From Adhaeribacter radiodurans (GTDB lineage: Bacteria; Bacteroidota; Bacteroidia; Cytophagales; Hymenobacteraceae), in the NCBI RefSeq assembly GCF_014075995.1, contig NZ_CP055153.1:3224001-3288000 (forward strand): a stretch of 64,000 nt of DNA. The letters run 5' to 3'. Position numbers and translations under genes: made by a program. Positions 36,752-45,332 of this stretch are shown here, piece after piece. The notes beneath the pieces are model-generated. The model ran no database searches. It was not told the origin of the DNA and saw only the letters and a list, made by a program, of their open reading frames with translations. Every line of letters begins with the position of its first letter. Position 1 is the first letter of the stretch.

Positions 36752-37528
36752 CTATTGTCCTTTTTTCCATCTATACAACTTTTCAACCTCTTCCTTTGTC
36801 AGTATTCGATTATATATTAGCAGGTCATCTATTTCTCCTTTGAAATTTTTATATCGTCCATTTTCACTTTTTCCAATATATAAATCAAATACATTAGAAT
36901 TAAAAAATGTGGATGGTGAATATTCTACGGCTCGTCCACCCAAATAATCAACAAAGGCTTTTTCACTGAATGCGACTACCGCAAATTCATATTTTCTTTC
37001 GGCTCCGGGAACCCATTCTCTGTACCGGGGCCCAAACAAAGACCAACTCTCAAATTGAGTTTTTTTATCTTTATAGGCAAAACCCACATTAGAATAATAT
37101 TCAGAGTTCTTCAAGTCTATGGAGTAACCATATCGGGATGTATCTGACTTGGATAAAATTGCCTGGCGCAAACTATCTGTTAAATCGGCTTTATACCAGA
37201 AACAAACAGTAAATGCATTACTATTTAATAAATTAGAATTAGGGATTTAAACATAGCTATTTTCACCATTAAAATAACAGGCGCCACCTTCGATATTGAA
37301 TCTATCAGAAGTAAAGGTTATATTATTATCTTTTCCATGTAGCTTATTTTTACTTAAATCGTTGGTATTACCATTAAATGGGTAATAAGCTACTAAACCT
37401 TCCTGTACAAAATTTTCATAATCCATGTAGGTTTTCGGTAACTTACTTACTTGTTCTTCCTCCTTTTCACATGAATACAATAATAGAGCTAAAATCATTA
37501 ATGTCAGTTTGTAATAAATTGTATTCAT
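36752..37528 (-). pseudogene. LamG-domain lipoprotein gene interrupted by one in-frame stop
   Basis: The frame from ATG 37528 encodes a lipoprotein signal (LTLMILALLLYSC, Cys20) and the start of a laminin-G-3/concanavalin-like domain (GLVAYYPFNGNTNDLSKNKL, YFNGENSYV). A TAA at 37247-37249 then interrupts it. The same frame continues without another stop to 36752 with the rest of the domain (FTVCFWYKAD, DLYIGKSENG, GEIDDLLIYNRILTKEEVEKLYRWKKGQ). So this is one gene with a nonsense codon, total about 258 codons, rather than two genes. A sequencing error is possible. Lies between attC-like sites D and E. Confidence 0.8.
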
Positions 37529-37578
37529 ATTCAATTTAATAGTTGTTCAATTTAAAAATTTGTTATCAAGTAAGTTGT

Positions 37579-37709
37579 GTCTAACGGGTAAGTGTTTATG
37601 GAGTTGTGACATTTGAAAAACGTCCGTTTCAATTGACCGCAAAACAAAATAGCGATTTATAGCTGATTCTTTAATGTCCAGTCACAATTTCATAAACACA
37701 TTGTTAGCA
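37579..37709 (-). other. attC-like palindrome D, after the SnoaL-like gene
   Basis: 131 bp. Arms 37581-37610 and 37681-37707 share CTAAC, GTGTTTATG and TTGTGAC blocks with a 3-nt asymmetry, the offset-base plan of integron attC sites. On the minus strand the distal end reads GTTAGAC, a full match to the attC R' core GTTRRRY; the proximal end is TGCTAAC. It starts 24 bp after the gene stop. Confidence 0.65.
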
Positions 37710-37732
37710 GTCGTTTGTCGATGTCAAATTAA

Positions 37733-38185
37733 TTAATTTGTTTGTGGTACTGAGCCATTAAATAATTTCCATTTCCAAGTTTTACCTTTTTTTACCATCA
37801 CAACCGTTATTCGGTAATGCATTTCCACTACTTGACCTTTATCATGCTGAATCGTAGCCGTTCCATCAACAAATGCCCATGCAGTTTCTTTGTTTTGGTT
37901 AACGCTCATGTTGCTCATGTTCCAGGAAACACGAAATGGCTGGGAAAGAAATTTTTCTAAAAATTTTCTAATTGCTGCATTCCCCTTATGCAATTCTTCT
38001 TTTCCTGAACCCGCAAGTATTACATTGCTGTCATTGTCGAACATAGTGGATGCTTTGGCTATGTCCTTATTTGTAACCGCACTATTGAAATCAAGAAGCG
38101 TCTGTTTGATGTCTTGCCCATTTTGTGCATTTGCCAGATGCGAAAGCATAATCAAAGTTGTCAGAAGCAAAAGAAATCGTCTCAT
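37733..38185 (-). CDS. Secreted SnoaL/NTF2-like protein
   Basis: 150 residues from ATG 38185, which gives the signal peptide MRRFLLLLTTLIMLSHLANAQ; an upstream in-frame start would overlap attC-like site C. The mature part has the cone fold signature: DIKQTLLDFNSAVTNKDIAKASTMFDNDSNVILAGSG, GNAAIRKFLEKFL, TAWAFVDGTATI, MHYRITVVMVKKGKTWKWKLFNGS. Domains of this type bind small ligands or act as non-enzymatic partners. Single gene flanked by palindromes C and D. Confidence 0.85.
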   Translation of the reverse strand: MRRFLLLLTTLIMLSHLANAQNGQDIKQTLLDFNSAVTNKDIAKASTMFDNDSNVILAGSGKEELHKGNAAIRKFLEKFLSQPFRVSWNMSNMSVNQNKETAWAFVDGTATIQHDKGQVVEMHYRITVVMVKKGKTWKWKLFNGSVPQTN

Positions 38186-38217
38186 ATAATTATATCTGAA
38201 GTTTTGCCTCGATTTAA

Positions 38218-38287
38218 TTACCGGTAAGGCCTTGTGCAAACGGCGGCGAAGACCGTCGGCCGAGGTGAGGTATACACGGTGTTGTAG
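38218..38287 (-). other. attC-like palindrome C
   Basis: About 70 bp, GC-rich centre (CGGCGGC, CCGTCGGCCG), starting 13 bp after the stop at 38300. Plus-strand end GTTGTA (38281-38286) is shared with sites A and B; the other end TTACCGGTAAGGC is like their YAACGG-RYTRGGC end. Confidence 0.5.
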
Positions 38288-38299
38288 GGTGTTTGTTTT

Positions 38300-38695
38300 T
38301 CAGGAGGTTTTTGTAAGTCTATTATAATATTCCTGATATTCATTATAAAGCCGCTGCAGCTTAGTTCCCATCATTGGAATAACATTATCCATTTGTCCAG
38401 CAACCTCACCAAGCATCAAAGTTTCGCAATATGAAACATTCATTGCATTAATTAAGTCGGAGTTTACTAAATCAATTTTAGATTCTTGAAAGTCGAAACA
38501 CGTTTTCAGTTTTTGCCAATTTTTATTTTTGATGTGGTCGATGGTATAAGATGCAAACTCTTCCATTCTGAAATGAATCATAGAAGGGTCTTCTTCTTCT
38601 ATTTTTTCTTTCAAATCAGGAAAAAGTAAAATGAGGTCGGTGAAATATTGGTTTGAATCCAATTTACTAGCGTTTACATCAATCCATTTTTTCAT
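38300..38695 (-). CDS. Hypothetical protein in cassette-like array
   Basis: 131 residues, acidic, helical, no signal peptide. Sequence marks: SNQYFTDLILLFPDLKEKIEEED, FASYTIDHIKNKNWQKLKTCFDF, VSYCETLMLGEVAGQM. The plan recalls small Bacteroidota proteins found near toxin/immunity genes, but this is only a resemblance. Not recognised. Its own palindromes lie at both ends (sites B and C). Confidence 0.75.
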   Translation of the reverse strand: MKKWIDVNASKLDSNQYFTDLILLFPDLKEKIEEEDPSMIHFRMEEFASYTIDHIKNKNWQKLKTCFDFQESKIDLVNSDLINAMNVSYCETLMLGEVAGQMDNVIPMMGTKLQRLYNEYQEYYNRLTKTS

Positions 38696-38723
38696 TTTAC
38701 ATTTTGCTTTTATTCAAATACCC

Positions 38724-38786
38724 TTCAACGGACTGGGCTATGCGGCGGCACAGCTGCCGTATAGGTGTGGTTATGGTTTGTTGTAT
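38724..38786 (-). other. attC-like palindrome B, overlapping a stop codon
   Basis: About 63 bp. Shares the 13-mer CGGCGGCACAGCT (38743-38755) with site A, and ends CAAC...GTTG. Inner stem CTAT-CGGCA / TGCCG-ATAG with bulges. The stop codon of the preceding gene (38771) lies inside the site, as is common in integron cassettes. Minus-strand boxes ATACAAC and GTTGAAG each match the attC core consensus at six of seven positions. Confidence 0.6.
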
Positions 38787-39601
38787 TTCTTTACGAACCG
38801 TGAAATTAAATCCATGTCTCCTTTATGAGTTAATGAAAATACTTTAACTAAACTACCAGTTGAATCATATTCATATAAGGTGCTGCTGTTCCATGCATAA
38901 TGAGTAGCATTTGTAGAGATAGGATATTCATTACTGGTTCTTTTTTCCTCGATTACTTTTCCCTGCTTATTATATCTGAAATACTTATTTTGAGTAACCT
39001 GCCCCCGTCTTCTTTTAATAGCTACTAGTCTGTTGTACTTATCATATTCGTATATACCAACCCATTCTAAACTTCCATTCCATGTTATGATTTCCTTACT
39101 AATTCTTCCGTCCGAATACCTTAACTCCTTCCACTCTTCATTTTTTTTGCCGTCAGCATCAGTATGATCGCGAGTAAGTTCTTTTATAAGTCTGTTTTCG
39201 CTATCATAAAATTTAGTCTGCCTGAATGGAGCAGGTATAATATTTACTGTTGAATCTTGAGTACTAAATACACCTAAATGATTTCCTGCCTTATCGTACA
39301 CCATTATAAGCCTACTAACAAATTGGCAGTTTCTTCCCCATCTCTCCTCTTGAAGTCTTCCTATGCTGTCATATTCATACTTAGTACAGCCTTCTTCAGG
39401 ACTGACCTTTAAAAGAATTCTATTTAATGAATCGTAATACTCTATACCCCTGTGATTATCTAGATCATTGTTCTCTCCATAGTAAGTTGTGATACTATAT
39501 GAGTATTTAATTCCTTCAGGTAACCAAGGATCATAACTTTCATGCTGGTTGTTGCAAGCAACCATAACCAAAACAATTAAGATATGGAGCTTTGTTTTCA
39601 T
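38771..39601 (-). CDS. YD/RHS-repeat-like lipoprotein
   Basis: 276 residues. Lipoprotein signal MKTKLHILIVLVMVAC (Cys16). The body is a chain of degenerate YD-type repeats: YEYDSIGRLQEERW, KFYDSENRLIKELT, YEYDKYNRLVAIKRR, FRYNKQGKVIEEKR, YEYDSTGSLVKVFS, about one every 20-25 residues, which in RHS proteins form a beta-spiral shell. Here only a short spiral is present, with no toxin domain. Probably a surface or periplasmic lipoprotein. Its last codons lie within attC-like site B. Confidence 0.85.
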   Translation of the reverse strand: MKTKLHILIVLVMVACNNQHESYDPWLPEGIKYSYSITTYYGENNDLDNHRGIEYYDSLNRILLKVSPEEGCTKYEYDSIGRLQEERWGRNCQFVSRLIMVYDKAGNHLGVFSTQDSTVNIIPAPFRQTKFYDSENRLIKELTRDHTDADGKKNEEWKELRYSDGRISKEIITWNGSLEWVGIYEYDKYNRLVAIKRRRGQVTQNKYFRYNKQGKVIEEKRTSNEYPISTNATHYAWNSSTLYEYDSTGSLVKVFSLTHKGDMDLISRFVKKYNKP

Positions 39602-39614
39602 TAATTTAAATTAA

Positions 39615-39668
39615 CCATAACGGATTAGGCATTACGGCGGCACAGCTAACGTAAAGCTCGTGTTGTAC
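39615..39668 (-). other. attC-like palindrome A
   Basis: About 54 bp, with the CGGCGGCACAGCT block (39635-39647) shared with site B, an inner pair TTACG/CGTAA and ends TAAC/GTTG. On the minus strand it starts 12 bp after the stop at 39680, with GTACAAC (six of seven to RYYYAAC), and ends GTTATGG. Confidence 0.6.
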
Positions 39669-39679
39669 TATGTTTTTTT

Positions 39680-40063
39680 CTATTCCATTCGTTCAAAGCC
39701 TCTGCCAACCCATAATATTATGTGCAATAAAGCTGGCAGCAATACCCAGAACAAAGTAAAGTATAAACCTACTTTAAATAATTTTGGTCCAAAGGTTTTA
39801 GTCTTGACATTCATTATTTCACTGACCCAACCAAGAGTGTAACCTAAATTACATATAAAGGCAAAGCCTAAAACTACTATTGGTTCTACTATGTCTTCCC
39901 ATGGCTCCAGTTTAACCAGTAGAGACATTATTGACATACTTATAAGTCCACAAACTAAAACGATCACGTTATAGAGAGGCCTTCTTAGCTCCCACCATCC
40001 AATAATCTGTAAAGCATTTCTGTCTTCATACTTAACAGACAATAATGGATTCAGTAAATTCAT
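39680..40063 (-). CDS. Four-helix membrane protein, unknown function
   Basis: 127 residues with about four hydrophobic helices (about 32-52, 58-78 weak, 64-84, 95-120). N-terminal stretch MNLLNPLLSVKYEDRNALQIIGWWELRRPLYN is soluble and amphipathic. No family recognised. First unit of the minus-strand cassette-like array, followed by site A; a long hairpin (40128-40180) lies upstream. Confidence 0.75.
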   Translation of the reverse strand: MNLLNPLLSVKYEDRNALQIIGWWELRRPLYNVIVLVCGLISMSIMSLLVKLEPWEDIVEPIVVLGFAFICNLGYTLGWVSEIMNVKTKTFGPKLFKVGLYFTLFWVLLPALLHIILWVGRGFERME

Positions 40064-40127
40064 AAACTAAAATTAAGTACAACTACCAGATAAACGGAGC
40101 TATTCCGATTATTAACCATATATGCAG

Positions 40128-40180
40128 CTAAGTTATTCCGGTTATCGGCTCAAAAACAACCGATAACCGGAATAACTTAG
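40128..40180. repeat. Perfect 21-bp-arm hairpin between uxaC and the cassette-like array
   Basis: Arms 40128-40148 and 40160-40180 are fully complementary (core TTATTCCGGTTATCGG), loop 11 nt. A related partial copy (AGCTATTCCGATTATTA) lies at 40099-40115. It could end the uxaC transcript but has no T tail. It marks the boundary of the array. Confidence 0.8.
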
Positions 40181-40252
40181 TAAATTTGCTATATATAAAT
40201 AAATTATTTATTAAATACCGTAAATAGATTTAAACTTTACAAGAAAATATAT

Positions 40253-41698
40253 TTAGAAACGGAAATAATTTTTCGCGTTGTAATAGCAGATATCCTGCAC
40301 TACTTTTCCTATCCAATCCAGATCGGCGGGTAGTTCGCCGTTTTCTACGTCTTCGCCGAATAAATTACAGAGTATGCGGCGGAAGTACTCGTGGCGCGGG
40401 AACGATAAAAAGCTGCGCGAATCGGTGAGCATACCCACAAACCGGCTGAGCAAACCCATGTTGGAGAGCGCATTTATTTGTTTAATCATGCCGTCTTTCT
40501 GGTCTAAGAACCACCAGCCCGAGCCAAACTGAATTTTACCTGGAACAGAGCCGTCGTTAAAATTGCCGGCCATGGTTGCCATTAGTTCGTTGTCGGCGGG
40601 GTTTAAGTTGTACAGAATGGTTTTGGCTAAGCAATCTTCGCTATCGAGCCGGGCCAGAAATTTAGCTAAAGCCTGCGCCTGCCGAAAATCGCCGATGGAA
40701 TCCCAACCGGTATCAGCCCCTAATTGGCGCAGCATCCGAGGGTTATTGTTGCGCAAAGCGCCTAAGTGAAATTGCTGCACCCAGCCTTTTTCGTGATCCC
40801 AAAGGGCAAATTGAAACAACATGGCCGATTTAAACTGCACAATTTCTTTTTCGGTGAGCGCCTGCTGGTTTCGGATTTTATTAAATATTTGCTGGATTTC
40901 GGTTTCGGTATAGTCTTCGGCGTAAAGTTGCTCCAGCCCATGGTCCGACACGGCACAACCGTTTTGCGCAAAATAATCGTGGCGACTTTTTAAAGCAATT
41001 AAATAATCCTGGTAAGTAGAAATGGAAGTATTGGTAACTGCTTCGAGCTTCTGGATGTACTTACTCAGCGCTTCTACATCTTCAGCTTGCATGGCTTTAT
41101 CGGGCCGGAATGCGGGTAATACTTTTACTTCAAAATTATCTTGCTTAATTTTTTGATGATGCACCAAGGAATCAATCGGGTCGTCGGTAGTGCAAACCGC
41201 TTCTACGTTCATTTTGCGCAGCAGATTGCGCACCGAATATTCCGGGGTTTGCAGCAGAGCAGAACACGTTTCGTACACTTGCCGGGCGTTTTTCTCCGAT
41301 AAAATTTCGGATACGTTAAAATACCTTTGCAATTCCAGGTGGGTCCAATGGTACAATGGGTTACGCAAGGTATACGGAACCGTGGCCGCCCATTGCTCAA
41401 ACTTTTCCCAATCCGATTTATCTCCGGTGCTATACGCCTCGGGCACGCCATTGGTGCGCATGGCCCGCCACTTATAATGGTCGCCGTACAGCCAGATTTG
41501 AGTTATATTCTGAAACTGATGATCGCGGGCAATCTGCTCGGGAGGCAAGTGGTTGTGGTAATCTATTATAGGTACCTTTTGCGCAAAATCGTGGTACAAT
41601 TGCCGGGCAGTTTTGCTTTGTAACAAAAAATTTTCGTCTAAAAACGAAGTGGAATTATTGGTTGCCTTCCGGGAAGCAGTTACGGAAACCTGATTCAT
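40253..41698 (-). CDS. uxaC: Glucuronate (uronate) isomerase
   Basis: 481 residues from ATG 41698; the longer frame adds 33 residues of no family likeness. Metal-binding His48 and His50 in IIDYHNHLPPEQIA. Family-typical KWRAMRTNGVPE and WHTH-like WTHLELQRYF, and C-terminal LSFPRHEYFRRILCNLFGEDVENGELP. Converts D-glucuronate to D-fructuronate, or D-galacturonate to D-tagaturonate. It lies 240 bp after uxaB on the same strand, so together they convert galacturonate to altronate. Confidence 0.95.
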   Translation of the reverse strand: MNQVSVTASRKATNNSTSFLDENFLLQSKTARQLYHDFAQKVPIIDYHNHLPPEQIARDHQFQNITQIWLYGDHYKWRAMRTNGVPEAYSTGDKSDWEKFEQWAATVPYTLRNPLYHWTHLELQRYFNVSEILSEKNARQVYETCSALLQTPEYSVRNLLRKMNVEAVCTTDDPIDSLVHHQKIKQDNFEVKVLPAFRPDKAMQAEDVEALSKYIQKLEAVTNTSISTYQDYLIALKSRHDYFAQNGCAVSDHGLEQLYAEDYTETEIQQIFNKIRNQQALTEKEIVQFKSAMLFQFALWDHEKGWVQQFHLGALRNNNPRMLRQLGADTGWDSIGDFRQAQALAKFLARLDSEDCLAKTILYNLNPADNELMATMAGNFNDGSVPGKIQFGSGWWFLDQKDGMIKQINALSNMGLLSRFVGMLTDSRSFLSFPRHEYFRRILCNLFGEDVENGELPADLDWIGKVVQDICYYNAKNYFRF

Positions 41699-41938
41699 GC
41701 TATCTGAGATTATTGATTTCTGATTAAAAAATAAGAGCAACTTTCCAGAAAAGATTTTACTTTTCGCCACTGCTATCCGGTATTTTATCAACCTCAACCT
41801 AGCGGTTTAAACTAAAATCTTACTGAGTTCTGTTAACGCTAAAAACTAAACCGGGCACAACATTAAAAGTAAACCTACCCCCATGGCTTCTACCATTTAA
41901 ACAGTAAACCAAATTAGTAAAAACAGAAAGTCAATTCC

Positions 41939-43462
41939 TTACATATTTTTTGCTTTTGTTAAGCCTACTTTTCTTAAGGAGTTTAACACGCCAATTTCGT
42001 TTATGTGGTTCAGGTACTTATGAACTGCCGTGCTGAACCCGGGAAGTGTAGCTAAATTTATACCCCATAATTCCTGATTTTGCAAAATAATGGGCACCCA
42101 ATTTACTTTATCGGGCTGTTGGTTAAGTTCGTAGAAAAAGGCGGCTTTATCGTCGTTAATGAGGTACCGGTTACCGGCAAAATGGCCGTAGAATTTACTA
42201 TTTTCCTGTTCAGTTACCTGCATAAATCGCAAGTAAGCCGCAAACCCAAGCGCCATTCTTTCCGGAACCTGATGAAATAATTCGTAATAACGTTGTAAAA
42301 CCGGAATAACCCGCATTTTTAGTTTAGAAGTATAATTCATTGTTATACTGATCCAATAATGTTCGAGGTGCGGATTACGGAAGCGATCCAGCACTTTTCG
42401 CGAAAAATCCTGGGCATTTTTTGATTCTATGGGGTAAGGAATAGCAAGTGCAATTTCGTCTTGCATGAGCTGGCTGATAAACTCGGCCATTTGTTCCTGG
42501 TCCATGGCTTGCTTAACCGTTGCCAGGCCAGCCAAAAAAGCCAGGCCACAACTTAAGGAGTGCGTTCCGTTCAGCAACCGCAGTTTTAATTCCCGGTAAA
42601 TATTAATATCAGGCGCAATTACCACGCCCTCATCCACAGGCGCAAAACTTAAAACCTGCTGTACCCGCTCCTCACCTTCTATCGCCCATAAACGGTATAC
42701 TTCCGACATTGTGAGCAAATCGTCGTGGTAGCCTAATTCTTCTTCTAAAGCAGCTAATTTAGTAGCTTCCGGCTTACCCGGTACAATCCGGTCGACGAGC
42801 GTATTGCAGAAAATATTACTTTCGGTAAGCCAATGTAAAAACGGAGTGTCCAGTTGTTGCTGAGTGGCTAATTCTACTATTATTTCTTTTAACTTAGTAC
42901 CATTATCCGGAATAAGTTCGGTGGGCAAAATAATTAAGCCTTTGGTTTTATCACCGGCAAAAGCCTGATAACGCGCGAGCAAAACTGCCAGCAATTTACC
43001 CGGAAATGAAACGGGAGGCTGCGCCTGAATTGAATCTTCTACCAATTGTATACCTACCTCTGTAGTATTAGAAATAACTACGGTTAGCTCCGGGTTAGCG
43101 GCAAACTCCAGAATCTGCTTCCATTGCGAAGTAGCCGAAAGTACCCGGCTAATTGCGGCGCAGATTAAATTTTCTTCTACTGTTTCTCCTGCTTCTATCC
43201 CCCTCACGCAAAGGGTATACAAATTATTTTGCTTTTCGAAAGCACTGGTATCACCTTGATCCGTAGATTTTACCACTACAATTCTCCCGTTAAATATACC
43301 AGCCTGGTTAGCTTTATGAATAAAATAATCGGGAAGGCCGCGCAGTAAAACACCCGTACCAAACTGTAATACTTTTTCGGGTAACTGGGCGAAAGAAGGC
43401 AAGGGAGCAGCTACTTTCCCGGTATCCGCAATATTATTTAAATTTTCCGCTTTCAGAATCAT
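41939..43462 (-). CDS. uxaB: Tagaturonate reductase
   Basis: 507 residues of the polyol dehydrogenase family. N-terminal Rossmann entry LPEKVLQFGTGVLLRGLPDYF, then ISNTTEVGI, the catalytic-domain block LRLLNGTHSLSCGLAFLAGL (Lys/His/Asn motif NGTHS), and PERMALGFAAYLRFM. Reduces D-tagaturonate to D-altronate with NADH. Upstream of uxaC in the same direction. Altronate dehydratase (uxaA) is not in the window. Two LacI-type operator-like palindromes lie about 275-330 bp upstream of the start. Confidence 0.93.
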   Translation of the reverse strand: MILKAENLNNIADTGKVAAPLPSFAQLPEKVLQFGTGVLLRGLPDYFIHKANQAGIFNGRIVVVKSTDQGDTSAFEKQNNLYTLCVRGIEAGETVEENLICAAISRVLSATSQWKQILEFAANPELTVVISNTTEVGIQLVEDSIQAQPPVSFPGKLLAVLLARYQAFAGDKTKGLIILPTELIPDNGTKLKEIIVELATQQQLDTPFLHWLTESNIFCNTLVDRIVPGKPEATKLAALEEELGYHDDLLTMSEVYRLWAIEGEERVQQVLSFAPVDEGVVIAPDINIYRELKLRLLNGTHSLSCGLAFLAGLATVKQAMDQEQMAEFISQLMQDEIALAIPYPIESKNAQDFSRKVLDRFRNPHLEHYWISITMNYTSKLKMRVIPVLQRYYELFHQVPERMALGFAAYLRFMQVTEQENSKFYGHFAGNRYLINDDKAAFFYELNQQPDKVNWVPIILQNQELWGINLATLPGFSTAVHKYLNHINEIGVLNSLRKVGLTKAKNM

Positions 43463-43734
43463 GAGGCTAAAGTTTAATCAAGAAAATCAAAGAGTGTTTA
43501 ATCGAAAGATCAATTATCAAGCAAAAAGAGCGGAGGCAGGATTTTGATTAGATTGAAATAGGAATGAAAAGAACGTATATAACTACTTTACTTACTATTT
43601 TTATCTAAAACTACTATTCGTTTTCCTCATCCTTAAACAGATAAAAAACAGACAGTTTGAATCCCTTTTTGGCCCCGCTTTCTGGCAATATAAGGGTTAA
43701 TTGCCATTCAAAAAGAAGAAAATCTTTTCTTTTT

Positions 43735-43775
43735 TACCGGAAACGATACCGATTTTACCGGCAACGATACCGGTA
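43735..43775. promoter_or_regulatory. Tandem LacI/GalR-type operator-like palindromes
   Basis: Site 1 (43735-43754) and site 2 (43756-43775, TACCGGCAACGATACCGGTA) share TACCGGNAACGATACCG, 21 bp apart, i.e. the same helical face. Site 2 is palindromic at 16 of 20 positions around a central CG, the hallmark of LacI-family operators. They lie in the divergent gap between uxaB and the CoA-transferase genes; uronate control is inferred. Confidence 0.55.
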
Positions 43776-43929
43776 CTTATATTTTACTTTTACCTCCCCT
43801 TATAGATGAAGTAAATTTTTTTCAATTGAGATTCCATGATAGTTGCGCGTAAAAGTTTATAGGGAATCCAATTCTATCCTTACTTTTTCGTATATTATTA
43901 AAACCGGTTTCTTAAAACTTATCTTGTCT

Positions 43930-44625
43930 ATGATTAATAAGGTAGTAGCAAATGCTCAAGAAGCCCTGAGGGATATTCCGGATGGTGCCGTATTAATGCT
44001 GGGTGGTTTTGGATTATGCGGCATTCCCGAAAATTCTATAGCTGAATTATTGCGCAAAAACATTAAAAATTTAACCTGCATTTCGAATAACGCGGGCGTG
44101 GATGATTTTGGATTGGGACTGTTATTGCAAAAACGTCAGGTAAAAAAAATGATTTCAAGTTATGTAGGCGAAAATGCCGAATTTGAAAGACAATTACTAA
44201 ACGGTGAACTGGAAGTAGAGTTAATTCCGCAAGGTACACTAGCCGAACGCATCCGGGCCGGCGGGGCCGGTATTCCCGCTTTTTTTACGCCGGCCGGGTA
44301 CGGAACCGAAGTAGGTACCGGCAAAGAAGCCCGCGAATTTAACGGTAAAATGTATTTACTGGAACATTGGCTTCGCGCCGATTTTGCCCTGGTAAAAGCC
44401 TGGAAAGGTGATACGGCCGGTAATTTAGTTTACAAAGGTACTGCCCGCAATCTTAACCCGATAATGGCTACTGCCGGTAAAATTACCATTGCCGAAGTAG
44501 AAGAATTAGTACCCGCCGGTGAACTAGATCCGAATCACGTTCATACGCCCGGCATTTTTGTGCAGCGGATATTTAAAGGAGAGGTGTACGAAAAACGAAT
44601 CGAACAACGTACCGTAAGGATTTAA
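43930..44625 (+). CDS. scoA: Succinyl-CoA:3-oxoacid CoA-transferase subunit A
   Basis: 231 residues from ATG 43930 (the longer frame adds an unrelated 29-residue extension). Family motifs: [26 protein letters not shown] (GGFG coenzyme loop), [41 protein letters not shown]. Transfers CoA between succinyl-CoA and acetoacetate in ketone-body or leucine breakdown. Its partner subunit lies 708 bp downstream, after an inserted permease-like gene. Confidence 0.94.
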   Translation: MINKVVANAQEALRDIPDGAVLMLGGFGLCGIPENSIAELLRKNIKNLTCISNNAGVDDFGLGLLLQKRQVKKMISSYVGENAEFERQLLNGELEVELIPQGTLAERIRAGGAGIPAFFTPAGYGTEVGTGKEAREFNGKMYLLEHWLRADFALVKAWKGDTAGNLVYKGTARNLNPIMATAGKITIAEVEELVPAGELDPNHVHTPGIFVQRIFKGEVYEKRIEQRTVRI

Positions 44626-44646
44626 GTTATACAATAAAAATACGGT

Positions 44647-45126
44647 ATGGAAAATATTAGAAATAAAAAGCCGAGCAGATTTACGATTTTCTTCGAAAAA
44701 TTTGCCAGCCAAATAACCTGTTTTTCGGGTAAGCCCATTTCGTTTTTAGTAGCTCTTGGCTTTGTTTTAGTTTGGGGAATTACCGGTCCATTATTTAAAT
44801 TTTCTGATACCTGGCAATTGGTAATAAATACCGTTACCAGCATTGTTACTTTTTTAATGGTGTTTTTAATTCAACAATCACAAAACAAAGATTCCCAGGC
44901 TATTCAGTTAAAGTTAAACGAAGTGGTAGCTGCGCTAAAAGGTGCCAGTAACCGGTTAATTAACATCGAAGATTTAAGCGACGAAGAACTGAAAGTTTTA
45001 AAAAGTTATTACGATCAATTATCGGATATTGCCGAAAAAGAGGAAAGTATAGTAGAAGCGCATTCCATGGAAGATGCCCGCGAAAACCAAAAAGCCAAAG
45101 AACAAGCCGATCATAAGCCACAGTAG
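44647..45126 (+). CDS. Low-affinity iron permease family membrane protein
   Basis: 159 residues, matching the Fet4-like/low-affinity iron permease family: FEKFASQITCFSGKPISFLVALGFVLVWGITGPLFKFSDTWQLVINTVTSIVTFLMVFLIQQSQNKDSQAIQLKLNEV shows two transmembrane helices and the conserved IQ-QNKD-A-Q-KL-E block, then an acidic, coiled-coil C-tail. Bacterial members are short; iron transport is unproven for them. It lies 21 bp after scoA and 206 bp before scoB, splitting a normally contiguous pair. Confidence 0.88.
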   Translation: MENIRNKKPSRFTIFFEKFASQITCFSGKPISFLVALGFVLVWGITGPLFKFSDTWQLVINTVTSIVTFLMVFLIQQSQNKDSQAIQLKLNEVVAALKGASNRLINIEDLSDEELKVLKSYYDQLSDIAEKEESIVEAHSMEDARENQKAKEQADHKPQ

Positions 45127-45332
45127 TTTAGTTGCTGGTTGTTCGTTGTTGATTGCTGGTTGGTAGATTTTAGGTAATATAAAAAAGTAAATTCCGGTGC
45201 TTGTAAAATAAGGCGTCTACCAAATCTAAGTTTAACAGTTATTATATGAACAGGAAATTAACCTGAACTACTAATCAACTAATAACTTATTACAAAAAAC
45301 TATAATCCAGCAACCAACAACTAACAACTAAA
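45127..45332. repeat. Gap with imperfect GTTG/CAAC inverted repeat
   Basis: The start (about 45126-45165, GTTGCTGGTTGTTCGTTGTTG) and end (about 45306-45331, CCAGCAACCAACAACTAACA) are imperfect reverse complements rich in GTTG units. No frame. It might fold into a large hairpin between the permease-like gene and scoB. Confidence 0.45.

Noticed and set aside
36752-37534. Two separate small genes in the LamG region
   Set aside because: Both parts share one frame and together make one domain, so one interrupted gene is simpler.
40253-41797. Longer uxaC start adding 33 residues
   Set aside because: The extra residues have no counterpart in uronate isomerases; the ATG at 41698 gives the usual N-terminus.
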